64,000 nt of DNA, taken from contig CAJNDS010002196.1 of the NCBI GenBank assembly GCA_905221605.1, positions 194,001 to 258,000 on the forward strand. Reading direction: 5' to 3'. The notes under the pieces are model-generated. The model worked only from the letters and a program-made list of their open reading frames with translations, did not search any database and was not told where the DNA came from. The stretch is from Symbiodinium natans (taxonomy: Eukaryota; Sar; Dinophyceae; Suessiales; Symbiodiniaceae). Both the position numbers and the translations under genes were made by a program. Below are positions 51,701-60,246 of this stretch, in pieces; the stretch's first letter is position 1, and every line of letters starts with the position of its first letter.

Positions 51701-54700
51701 CAAAGCCTCTCCAAACATGATACAATTCTCGCCTAGGATCTTCCTTAGGTTCCGTTTCAACACCATCAGGATCAAGCATGGTGCACCACAGGTCTTCAAT
51801 CTCTGAGCCGTTCAACTCAGGGAACTGCGATTCCACAATGTATGTGTAACGCTCAGCAGTAAGCAAATCACCTAGACTCTGTTCAGCAATTGGGGAAGGC
51901 TCATCATCCGGGTGCACAGTGTCTGTACGTTTCTGATGAACCATGCGAACCCAATAGTTTGGTAACTGAAGCCAATAGTCGGTGGTTCGCTCTTTGCTTG
52001 TAGCTGAATCGAGAGTGTGATAGAGCCGCACCAAATCTTCACGCATTTTTGCATTGAACTCGCCAATCGATCGAAGTCTTCTGAGAATAGCAATCTCGCT
52101 GTCTCTAAGCTGCGACTCTCCGCGAGACACTTGTTCCAATGTCGAGGGGGCAGGACGAGTCGCGGATTGCGGTTTCTCCGGCTGTTTCGAGACAATGCGA
52201 ACTTTCTTTGATTCTTTCTCGGTCCCTCGGCTCGGAACACTCTCAATGGGGTGGGGCGGGCGGGGCGAAGAAGGCAATGCTTCTTGCGGACGCGTGCGTT
52301 CGCGCGTGCGTTTCGCGCCTGTTTCCAGCTGTCCGCTAGCCGGATACAATGCAAACTCAGTGGCGCCCGTCCAATCACCAGACAATGCAGCATCAGGATC
52401 CTCAAGAGATCTCCAATCTGCATCGCGATAGACCTGCTCGGTACCATCCTTATACCGCACCTTAGTGACGCGTGCGCCAGTCAATCTGTCCTCAGCAACA
52501 GGCAATGAGCTACGAAGACGAGTCAATCCGAACATAGCTCGTCTTGTTTTCACATGATGCCTGATCAGGAGGCAGTTTGGATCATCAATTTCCCAATAAT
52601 CCATGTTCTTTGTTGCTTTTCGTTTGGCAGCAACAGTTCTGGCGAACGCTGGTTTGGATCTTGCTCTCGCTTGTGCCATCGCAACCAATGAAGAAATCTT
52701 TGAAAGATGATCATACTCACAATGAGTGGAATCAGTGATGCCTCTCAACTCAAGATCAATGGTCTCAAGATCGAGGTCATCCATGAGGCTACTGATTTCC
52801 AATTCAGTTCGGGGGCCTGAATAGGCTGAGTAGGGAATGACAGTAGGGGTGAGATACACCAAGGTGCCTTGCCGAACAATAGGCACAGTTCGATTTGACG
52901 GTGTCATCAATGCCATGAAATCCTTTGCCATGATTGTCCAAAAATCTTGAAGCAAGAATCTAGACACACTGACCAATGGGAAAGGAATGTGCTCACACAC
53001 ATAGAACTGCACGCACAATGAGTGGCCATTGCAGTCAAGTTCAACAATACGCTTCCCCAAGATGGACAATGTCTTGCCTGAGATGCTTCTAAGCGCCGGG
53101 CAATCACTGCCTACTGGGTGCAATGGATAGTCCGATGCGAACCAAGGCGGGCAGCAATTTGCCGATGCACCAGAGTCGAATAAAATCCAACTCCTGTCGA
53201 CAATGCCTGACTGTATGTGGAAATCAGACAAGCGGTCAATCCCAATGCCATTTGGGTTCGGCACTAGTTCGCTCTGACCTTCAATGCTTGACTCACTGCT
53301 ACTATCATCATGTGGGGTGTGACTGCCAATCATTCTGTCGACAATCACATCATCTGCACTGCGAGGATGTGGAGGAACAGAGGCTGACAATGTTCCAATC
53401 AGCATCAAAGCTCCTACGAACAATCTACTTGTAAGGCTAGGTCTCACAGGCCTGGGGGCTACACTAGACCTTCTGGGGCTCTCAAGCAATGGATTGTTCG
53501 AAGCAAGTTGAGGAGTCAATGGTTCTCTCTCTTCACTCCGATCAGTGCTCTCAATGGTGACTGCTGCTGCAGTCTCTTGGGTCGCCAATGGTGGCGAGCC
53601 TGTGTTGGGTACCTCTCTGCTCAATGCGCTGCCAGAGGCAGCAAAAACCGGTTGCGCGCCTAAGCTCCAATCAGACCAATCCTCAGACCAGTCCTGAGAG
53701 GAATCATACCAGTCCTGACCGTACCAGGAATCGTCATCCCAATACGTCCAGTCTTCTTCACTGTACAAAGCGCTCTGCCAATCGTCATACCACCAGCTGG
53801 TGTCAACAATGTCTTCAGGCCAATTCTCTTCTTCTGTGCACTCATATCCTAACTCTCCACTCTCTGCAATCATTGACTGTCGATTCTGAGGGCAATGCTT
53901 GCTCCAATGCGACTGCGAACCACAAATGAAACATCCTGTTCCTGAGTCGGGCCCTTTTCCAATCTTTCCTCCTTTTCCTTTTCCTTTTCCTTTTCCTGTG
54001 CCTTTGTAGAATCCTTTCTTTCCTTTGCCTTTCCAATTCTTTCCTTTGCCTTTTCCTTTGTATCCTTTGCTCTTTCCTTTGAATCCTTTGCCCTTTCCTT
54101 TGTAGCCTTTGAATCCTTTTCCTTTTCCTTTCAATGCACCTATGTCCATGGGAACTGGTCCCTCTGAAGAGTTTGGTGACCTCCAATTGGCTAAATGCCT
54201 GCTCTGGTAGTACTGTTTCACAATCTGTACAACATCGGAAAACGTGGTCAATGCATCAACGTTGAGGCGCAAATGTTGCTGCAATGCGCCTGAGGTTTTG
54301 TTGACCATCAGAGTGACCAATAGGTCATCATCCAGGAGCTTCCCTGTGGCTTTCTCATGCTTGTTCTTCAATGAAATAAACTCCGTCAAATCCGCTTCGA
54401 ATGAGGCGTCTCGGAATCTGAAGTCTAGCAATCTGCTCAACAAGCTAACTCCCCTGGCTCTGTCAGGCAATGCAAAGCGTTCATACAATTGCCTCCAGGT
54501 CTCAAAACCATTTCCGCTTTCGTTCAATCTCACGACCAATCTGGCGGGGCCGTCTGTGATCTGTGCAAGAAGGTAGTGCAATTGTCTGCTGAAATCAACT
54601 AACCTTTGATTCGGACAGTTTGCTGTTTCGAAATCTTCCAAGTGCTGGTCAATGCAGGGGTCATAAGTACCTTCCAGTCTGTCCATCAATGACTGGGCTA

Positions 54701-54836
54701 CAGGTTTGTACAAGGAAACATACGACTTCAGTTGCCAGCTCCAATCTTCCCATTTCTCGGACTCACCATGGAAAATCGGCGGAGGAAACAATTTGATTTC
54801 TCCTCCTAGACCTTGAAAGTTTCCAAACACTGCCAT
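48705..54836 (-). CDS. Copia Gag-Pol polyprotein (2043 aa, intact)
   Basis: ATG at 54836. Gag (UBN2-like, to about residue 225), Gly/Lys-rich GKGKGFKGYKGKGKG repeats (240-300), CCHC knuckle CFICGSQSHWSKHC (307-320), an acidic Trp/Tyr/Asp-rich block (340-400), protease DSGAS (about 559), integrase zinc site HELTHLPFRDWCPHC and Asp in VIQVDY and LQYDQES (1092-1190), RT with LADISTAFLH and YVDDLMIVG (about 1633 and 1716), and RNase H with VDSDWAG, SSGEAE, HTDST (about 1895-1973). The expected integrase Glu in SSGSVGQMQR is replaced. It makes particles, copies RNA and integrates cDNA. No frameshift or stop interrupts it. Confidence 0.95.
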   Translation of the reverse strand: MAVFGNFQGLGGEIKLFPPPIFHGESEKWEDWSWQLKSYVSLYKPVAQSLMDRLEGTYDPCIDQHLEDFETANCPNQRLVDFSRQLHYLLAQITDGPARLVVRLNESGNGFETWRQLYERFALPDRARGVSLLSRLLDFRFRDASFEADLTEFISLKNKHEKATGKLLDDDLLVTLMVNKTSGALQQHLRLNVDALTTFSDVVQIVKQYYQSRHLANWRSPNSSEGPVPMDIGALKGKGKGFKGYKGKGKGFKGKSKGYKGKGKGKNWKGKGKKGFYKGTGKGKGKGKGGKIGKGPDSGTGCFICGSQSHWSKHCPQNRQSMIAESGELGYECTEEENWPEDIVDTSWWYDDWQSALYSEEDWTYWDDDSWYGQDWYDSSQDWSEDWSDWSLGAQPVFAASGSALSREVPNTGSPPLATQETAAAVTIESTDRSEEREPLTPQLASNNPLLESPRRSSVAPRPVRPSLTSRLFVGALMLIGTLSASVPPHPRSADDVIVDRMIGSHTPHDDSSSESSIEGQSELVPNPNGIGIDRLSDFHIQSGIVDRSWILFDSGASANCCPPWFASDYPLHPVGSDCPALRSISGKTLSILGKRIVELDCNGHSLCVQFYVCEHIPFPLVSVSRFLLQDFWTIMAKDFMALMTPSNRTVPIVRQGTLVYLTPTVIPYSAYSGPRTELEISSLMDDLDLETIDLELRGITDSTHCEYDHLSKISSLVAMAQARARSKPAFARTVAAKRKATKNMDYWEIDDPNCLLIRHHVKTRRAMFGLTRLRSSLPVAEDRLTGARVTKVRYKDGTEQVYRDADWRSLEDPDAALSGDWTGATEFALYPASGQLETGAKRTRERTRPQEALPSSPRPPHPIESVPSRGTEKESKKVRIVSKQPEKPQSATRPAPSTLEQVSRGESQLRDSEIAILRRLRSIGEFNAKMREDLVRLYHTLDSATSKERTTDYWLQLPNYWVRMVHQKRTDTVHPDDEPSPIAEQSLGDLLTAERYTYIVESQFPELNGSEIEDLWCTMLDPDGVETEPKEDPRRELYHVWRGFVVFASVPIEVGRPIQDTDDKHARVAKGLKVPGEPSASERAQHELTHLPFRDWCPHCVKSKGRHGPAKKQSDRQPVIQVDYCFQATHPDLPLRKILSACDVQTGLGMAVIVPSKGENNYAVAELKKFIYECGRTFGILQYDQESPLKNVCQRVCAELGGLSLRAAPKSHPQSSGSVGQMQRTLYGQVRTLIAQVEQNLNIQITSDHVLYPWALKHAQWLLNRYLVHSDGCTSYYRRWNRNYEGGLCQFAEVVHAKVIGGHAVRKADIPWKSALWLGRDTEADEIIVATDEGVTKVRTVRRTPPSQHWQPDIFNGLKALPWKPKTDGERTTEFVLPRSLTVIGKVRDPPGLTPPVEPKEVVRTENLKTEPLQLEDMPERRADTSIAEQPASSSAGIVRPAEAAEDERAAKSLRIDPEAPVAEPSPKSRKIAAVMQLIGATVGVNKAITKDGVEVPVHVNYDEDEYRTELKLTEPIIWDITREYPELAQKKGMDHEMGSMKDFNVYTEVPIEKCTEEQISNAIGVRWVKRWKTDTELRMRLVVQGCYQDATKLDTDSLFASTPSLVTMRLLLVMALARNWSISLADISTAFLHAAIGADEEIFVVPPAEYYPTRNCLWKLNRAMYGLKQSPRLWQEHFAKTMQKLGFRRCKSDSNLYCHSSKQLYVLAYVDDLMIVGDPEQSKAFIDSLNKALLVKITGRLEAGSEHSFLGRKLRHNGDSIDILMSQQYIEEILKLYSMNSSSNIVNTTGSSALKRVQDSDTPHDKEEHSKFRTAVGKLLWLAFVRPDCSYAVKELSRDVKGPTLESLAKLKHLLRYLNGTRHTVLRLRPTHMLTDWKSSLELVCFVDSDWAGCSKTRKSTSGSTVQLLGSPIVHTSRTQATVALSSGEAELYAIGQGINEALYVKSIILEAEFARKVRITVHTDSTAGKSIASRFGTGKRTKHVELRYLYMQNLIDAGMLRVCKIGTKDNCADLLTKYVSTETLQSLLNRLGLIRNDFRL

Positions 54837-54881
54837 CTCGAATCTAGACAATCTTTCAGGAGCCCTTGGACTTCGTCCAGT

Positions 54882-54893
54882 GCTCCGCTACCA
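54882..54893 (-). other. Copia primer-binding site
   Basis: TGGTAGCGGAGC directly after the 5' LTR on the minus strand. TGG pairs with the tRNA CCA end, and the following bases resemble the 3' acceptor end of initiator tRNA-Met, the usual copia primer. Assignment to a specific dinoflagellate tRNA is inferred. Confidence 0.7.
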
Positions 54894-55106
54894 TGAAATT
54901 TTACAAAAGCGAAATCGTCTACTCAATCAGGTGATCTCAGAACTGCTCAATTGAATCAAGCACAATCACAAGCACCAACTCTGCTGTGTGATGCAATCAC
55001 TCGAGCTCAATGTTTTCCGACTTGAGCCAAAGTTGATCCAGCAATACTCTGGTGACCAATGCATCTCTGTGTGGATACAAAGGTGATCTGACCAATCATC
55101 CTAACA
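54894..55106 (-). repeat. Copia 5' LTR
   Basis: 213 bp; no difference from the 3' LTR was seen by eye. It starts TGTTAGGATG on the coding strand. Promoter and polyadenylation signals are not recognisable, as is common in dinoflagellates. The DinoSL-like TTTGGCTCAAG lies at 55021-55031. Confidence 0.95.
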
Positions 55107-55577
55107 CTTAAGCTCCCCCTTTAAGCCCCATTTAAGCCCCCTTTCCCCGCCGTCCCACCCCCAACCCACCCGCTTTTTACTTCTTAAAACAAAAACAATC
55201 TCGTCTCTACTCCTCTGAGTTTTGAACATTTGAGGAAGGTGAAATTTAAACTAAAGTCCTTTCTCTCTTCTCCCCTCTTTCCAATTCACAACAGGCAAAA
55301 TGAGAGGGGCTGCGCCCCCCCCCCACGCTTTACTTTTAGAAACAACAACTGTCTCGTCTCTACTCCTCTGATTTTCGAATAAGGAAATACAAAAAACAAA
55401 AGAAGATTCGAGAAATTCGAAGGGGGTAGAATTTTGAATAAATTCCCTTCTCCCTTCTCCTCTAAGTTTTCGAAGAATGAAATACGAAAAAACAAAAGAA
55501 TATTCGAGGGGGGTGGAATTTAGAATAAATTCTCTTCTCCTCTTTTTGCTTTAAGAAACAAAAAACAGTCTCGTCTT
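55107..55577. repeat. Second half of the C-rich / A/T-rich tandem unit
   Basis: Collinear with about 45325-45825 (CTTAAGCTCCCCC, AATCTCGTCTCTACTCCTCTG, GGGGGTGGAATTTAGAATAAATTC), with small indels. It continues the unit that the copia element split. No gene seen. Confidence 0.75.
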
Positions 55578-55686
55578 CTCAAGATTGAACAACCCAGGTT
55601 CAAGCCAGGTTCAACCCAAGTTTAACCCAGGTTCAACCTTGGTTCAAATTGAATCCAGATTCAACCTGAATTCAACCTGGGTTCAA
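55578..55686. repeat. GGTTCAACC repeat next to LINE copy F
   Basis: Degenerate AACCCAGGTTCAA units directly before the T-run of copy F, repeating the junction pattern of the array at 1-44771. Confidence 0.8.
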
Positions 55687-56733
55687 TTTTTTTTTCCGAG
55701 TTGAGCGAACAAATGCGATCCACCTTCTTGGTGTTTGGGTTGTGAAAACCGTGCCTCTGTACCGGCACATCTGATGGCCCTCTTGGCCCTATAGTGCAGG
55801 GGGAGGAAAACACCTCCTCCTAAGCTACCATCCTCTTTGGGATGCTACCAGAGGTTGTACCTCATGAGAGGATTGAAACTCCTGGCAAAACATTCCTCAA
55901 GGTTTCTGGTGCACTAGGTGCAAACCGTGAGAGGAAATCGGCCAGGGGTGTGTTCTGGCAGCAAGGATGAACCTCAGCTTATCATCCTCTTTGGGATGCT
56001 ACCAGAGGCTGGTACCTCATGAGAGGTTAGGAACCTCCTGACAAAAAGTTCCCTCAAGGCCGCTGGTGCACCTGGCGCAGGCTGTTAGAGGGGAGTGGCT
56101 TCTCTGGTAGCGAGGATGACCTTCACTTTATCCTCACTGGGAGGATGCAACCTCCCAGGTTGCTTCAGCTGCCGGTGCCTTCAGGGATTTTGCACAGGGG
56201 GGTCTGCTTGCTGCAACTTGGGCTGTCGCTTGCACCTGCTGAAAGAGGCTGCGGATGGCATTGGTTGGCTCGGGCTTGAACTGCGCCTTGCACCTGGGGT
56301 CCTTTTTAAAACTGCATGCAACTGAAAGTTTTTGCGAAACATTTTTCGTCTTCAAGGACAACTGTCCACCACAACCTTCGCAGACCCACAGTTGTCTGTT
56401 CCCGAGCAGTTTTAAAACATGTGTAACATGTACCCCTTCAACCGTCACTCTGCCTTGGTGTGCATTGGTGCGCTGCCAGTGCTTCCAAGGTTTTGCGGTT
56501 CTTTGTGCAGGAGTTTAAGTTGACACTGAGCACACCGGAGGTTGAGACCTTCCCATTCCCACGCATGCACAGGTTTGGTCCGGACCAGCTCCTGGAACCA
56601 TTCCTGTTGGGTGGTGATGTGGCCTCTCCCTATGTTGGAGCCAATGCGCTTTTTGCAGGGCCTGGAGGTGGCCTCGTTGCTCTTGCGAGCCTGCTTTTCC
56701 TGCAGGAAGACCTTATACACTGGGTGCTGATTC
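55687..56733 (-). mobile_element. LINE family 1, copy F (3' fragment, subfamily without ORF3)
   Basis: T-run 55687-55695, 3'UTR hairpin units, then the ORF2 C-terminal Cys/His module (56134-56733) joined directly to the 3'UTR as in copy C. The stop codon aligned with that of copy C is changed to TGG (AEATWEVASSQ). It breaks off at 56733 in the RNase H-zinc linker. Confidence 0.85.
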
Positions 56734-56933
56734 TGCGGCATCTGCTAAACCTGGGACACCTGGCACAAGACCCACGACGGTCTGTGCTGCAATAGGGACT
56801 GAGGACCTGCGGCATCTGCTGAACCTGGGACGCCTGACAAGTGAATTTCTGTGCACCTTAAGCCTGTGTGCGGGCACATGCAAGGGCCTGTGCACCTTGA
56901 TTGCGTTGACACCTGCAAGCACGCCTGACCCGG
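56734..56933. repeat. Short spacer with a 73-bp-spaced direct repeat
   Basis: GCGGCATCTGCTAAACCTGG near 56739 recurs as GCGGCATCTGCTGAACCTGG about 73 bp later. It lies between two LINE fragments in opposite orientation and has no other recognisable content. Confidence 0.6.
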
Positions 56934-57719
56934 TGGTTCCAGCTCAAGAAGAGGTGGGCCGGCAAGGAAGACCTGCTGGAAAGAACCTGGGGCCTTACAG
57001 TCCAAAAGCTGGAAGAAGCCAGCAGCCGGTGGCAAATGGTTAAGGGCCTCTTGCAGCTACAGTTGCATACCTGCTTGACCTGAGCCTAGAGACAGTGATG
57101 AGTGGCTGGACACCCAGGGCACCAGGCACCATGCACACCCCACAGCAGGAGTGTCGTGTCCTCGACCTCCTCCAGCAAACTTATCAGGAAGAAGTAGACC
57201 GCCGCATCGCCACCGGCCTCGCTGCTCCTGAGCTAAAGGGGGGAATCGACTGGACAGTAGGGAGGAAACTGTTGGGGGGTTTTAAGAAAGAAGGGCGAAC
57301 CACGAAAGCAGCTGCCCTGAGGTGTGTTTGGCAGGGTGCCCTGGTGTGCAGCCAGAACTCTGCTGTCAAAGTGTGCCCCCGGTGCCACCAGGAAGCGGAC
57401 TGGGAGCATGTGCTCTTGGATTGTGCTTGGTGGGAAGCCCAGAACTGGGAACTGCCAACATGGTTCCAAGAAGGCAGGGCCCAAGGCCCGAGATCGCTGT
57501 GGACCAGGGGCCTCCCGCCCAAACCTGAACGGCAGGTACCACCTCCTCAGGAAGACAATCCTATCTTTCTAGGCATATGGCTGACAAAGAGCCCCTCAGT
57601 GACCCAGAGCTTGTTTATGGCACAGATGCTAGTGGCCCCTTCACGGCGGACCCGCGACTCCGGAAGGTAGCCAACGCAGTGGTGGCCTGCAAGAAACAGG
57701 GCCAAGAATACGTCCAGGT
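56934..57719 (+). pseudogene. LINE family 1, copy G (inverted ORF2 fragment)
   Basis: The only plus-strand LINE piece. It encodes FQLKKRWAGKEDLLERTWG, then the RT-RNase H linker and zf-RVT finger (CPRCHQEADWEHVLLDC) and the start of RNase H (TDASG). The 57095-57670 frame is open for 191 codons. It is truncated at both ends without poly(A). Confidence 0.85.
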
Positions 57720-57721
57720 AG

Positions 57722-57766
57722 TGTGAAAAACGCAGAGCTCTTTTTCACTCCACGCTTGAGCCAAAA
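57722..57766 (-). other. GTGAAAAA/TTTTTCAC hairpin beside a DinoSL relic
   Basis: An 8-bp inverted repeat with a 10-nt loop (57723-57748) is followed by CTTGAGCCAAAA (57755-57766), the reverse complement of the last 12 bases of DinoSL. It may mark the 5' end of another reinserted cDNA on the minus strand. Confidence 0.5.
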
Positions 57767-58369
57767 CACCAGAGGTGTTCGGCAAGTCTCTCGCAGAGTC
57801 AGCGCAGCTTCACTTTCGTGAATTCCATCTCAACTTTGTTAAACAAAGGAGGAACACATGCAAACGTCCTAGTGCTTCTCAGGACTTCAGTGCTTCAGCA
57901 AAACAAGCATACAAGTGCACAGCCACTCTGCTCGAACCTCAGTACGACGACACGAGCGAAGCGAGGGTCGGCGGTCAAGGTTTAAAGAGCGAACTCACAG
58001 CAACACGCACTTCTTCAAGGATGCTCCTAAAGCATCTCGAGTGCTTCTCTGCTCATCATGCACACTCCAAACATCTCACGTCAAGCTCAAAGCAAGAAAC
58101 ACTTTCAAGCCAAGCTCCAAACATGCTATGTCCATGCCTGCTTCTGCTAACACCAAACAAACGGTTCAAGCACAGCTCTCAACTCATGCAATGCAAACTC
58201 GTGGTTCATGTCACACGTGCAAGACATCCTGTCAACTGTAAAGGCACTCACAAGGAAGTCAAAAACTTTCTTCTCGGAGCGCGAGGCGCGGCCGCCGAAG
58301 CGGCAATTCCTAAAACCGTCCTTGGGTTTTCCACCTTTGGTGGAGGAGCCTAAAACTTCTACCACACTT
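57767..58369. other. Unassigned spacer, no gene recognised
   Basis: A-rich sequence with CAAGC/AAACA words and no convincing coding signal. The longest plus-strand frame (57775-58353) has Ser/His/Lys-rich composition without recognisable motifs, and I reject it. Confidence 0.5.
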
Positions 58370-58429
58370 ACTCCTCACTTTGGAGGGTTTGCTCAAGACC
58401 TCTTTGGGCCGTTGCCCTACGAGCCCTTC

Positions 58430-58735
58430 AAGAGGTGCCCTGCTTGTTCCCCCCTAAAGGGTGGGTAAGTGTGGTGGTGGTTGCCGTGTAGGCCCATACT
58501 CCCCAAGGTGGGTGAGTGAAAACAGGCAGAGGCCATTCCGGGTTGGCTTGGGGCATCCCTGCCGGGAAGTTGTGCGAACACCACTGCAGAGTGGACGAGG
58601 GCCTAAAGAAAGCTGCTCCTCTCTTTGGAGGTAAGCTGGACTACACAGGACTGTACAAGTACAGGCCCTGCAAGAGGTGCCCTGCTCCCCCCTTTTCGGG
58701 TGGGTAGGTGTAGCGGTGGGTGCTGCGTGGGCCCC
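58430..58735 (-). repeat. Direct repeats in the LINE family 2 3' region
   Basis: AAGAGGTGCCCTGCTTGTTC at about 58430 and AAGAGGTGCCCTGCTCCCCC at about 58671 each precede a GGGTGGGTAxGTGTxGxGGTGG block and a GTGGGCCC-like end. The pattern recalls the repeated units in the family 1 3'UTR. Confidence 0.55.
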
Positions 58736-58781
58736 CGCAGGTGGTGTGCACAGGTGGGTTTTGCCCCCCTTCCCGGCGGGC

Positions 58782-60046
58782 TTACACCTCAAGGTCTTCA
58801 ATTGAGGCGAAGCACCAGTCCCCGCTACTGTTGACTCCATTGACCGTCATCGGGAGGCACAGGTTCAGCGAGGGACTAGGGATGATGACCCCTTGACGGA
58901 CCAAAGTCCCAAGAACCTCCTTCCCCCCATCCATGGCAAGGAGGCGCTGCCTGAAGGCGATGGCGAGTCGCCGTGGGCTCGAATGGTCCGTACGGACGAC
59001 GCCGCGGGCCCACGCCGCTACCTCGGGGGTGGTGGCTTCGATCCACCCCCACCATGAGGCAATGCGAACGCGTTGGGGAAACCCAAGCGGGGCATCTTGG
59101 AATGCCCAACCCCCACAATCAAGGGCCACGATTTCCGCGGGCCCTTGATCGGGCCCGTGTGGATTGGGGGGACGAACCCCCCAATTCTTTCTGTTCAGGT
59201 CCCTGACCCAAATGCCAGCACCCACAAGGGCTGTGAGGACCATGAACATGTGCAAGACCTGGAGGTTGGAGGGCTGGTCAGGCAACAGCGTAAGACGCTC
59301 AACCTCCAAGACCTCAATCTCCAGGGTCTTAAAGTCACGGATGGTGAGCTGCCCCGTCCCCACCATTCTGGTTTGCGTGGCACATAAACCTGGGAGCCGT
59401 TGCCCAATGGTTTGCTCAATCCCATGGTGGCTGGGATTTGCTTTGAGAGCAACCTTCCACACCTTGCCTTCTGAGGTAGGTGAGGTGTACACTGCTCGCG
59501 TTCCCCCTATGCCCAGGAGGCTGGAACCCTTGAAGGTTGGGAAGCAATCCAACCACAAGGTTGGGCCGAGGCTCCCCCCTCGGCAGGTGGGGTTGGGCTC
59601 GGCTCGGGTTGGTGCCGCGGTTGGTCGGGTGAGGCTCGTCGAAGCTCTGTTGAGTTCGACGATTGCGAGGGGGACTCCGCAGCTGGTGCTTCTGCATCAG
59701 TCTCCTCTTGGCGCGGTGTGCGGCTGCGGCTCGTTGAGGGACTTCTTGCTGCTGGAGCCCCCCGTCTGACGGGGGGAGGTGTGGGTGGTCTGGCGTGACC
59801 CCTTTCCTCTGCCGGGTGTGGGCCTGCTCGGGCGTTCTTGCCTTGCCCCTTGGGAGGTGGCCACAAACCCAGCTGCTTAAGGCGATCTCTGTCCTTCTTG
59901 GAAGGCCGCTTGAAGGGGATCTCGCCTTTACCTCCAGGAGGATGGCCCCCTTTGCCTGCCCCGGGAGGTTGGCTCCCCCCCCCTTTACCTTTGCCTTTGC
60001 CTTGAGGAGGCTGCGCCCCCTTTCCTTTGCCCTGGCCCCATCCCAT
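58782..60046 (-). pseudogene. LINE family 2 ORF3: GK-rich linker plus kinase-like domain (one frameshift)
   Basis: ATG at 60046 (MGWGQGKGKG). The first 180 codons are Gly/Lys then Pro/Ser/Arg-rich. A frame change near the C6 run at about 59573 leads into a 258-codon domain: Gly-rich loop SLLGIGGTRAVYT, lysine in VWKVALKA, hinge-like IEVLEVERL, catalytic-loop-like WVRDLNRKNWG and metal-site-like VALDCGGWAF. These line up with LARGGSRVVY, WVLKV, TVERMV, RDQGEHNWG and SLDVANWG of family 1 ORF3. The fold assignment is strong by motif order; activity is unknown. Confidence 0.72.
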
Positions 60047-60246
60047 ATCTACGGGTTCTGAGGTAGCTAAACTGCCCTACGGCTGCTACCTGTGTTTGAG
60101 ACCAGCGGCTGCAGTGTGGGGATTTTATTCCATACGGGAGGTGAGGGCAGGCAAGTGGAAATCAGGCAGGTGCAAAGGTACTGAAGGTTAGTTTAACACA
60201 AGACACTACAAAATGCAGATTTCACATTGTTCAGACCCGAAAATCA

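Larger units (their letters stand above)
46205..55106 (-). mobile_element. Young Ty1/copia LTR retrotransposon (8902 bp)
   Basis: Two 213-bp LTRs (TG...CA on the plus strand) that look identical base for base, a 5-bp target duplication CTTAA on both sides (46200-46204 and 55107-55111), a primer-binding site, one intact 2043-codon polyprotein and a 2.3-kb 3' region with two small ORFs. PR, IN, RT, RNase H order is copia-type. It lies in the CTTAAG-rich duplication. Identical LTRs mean a very recent insertion. Confidence 0.95.

Noticed and set aside
57775-58353. 192-codon plus-strand ORF
   Set aside because: Composition is low-complexity Ser/Lys/His with no motif, no homologous frame elsewhere and no context. 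Chance is the simpler explanation.
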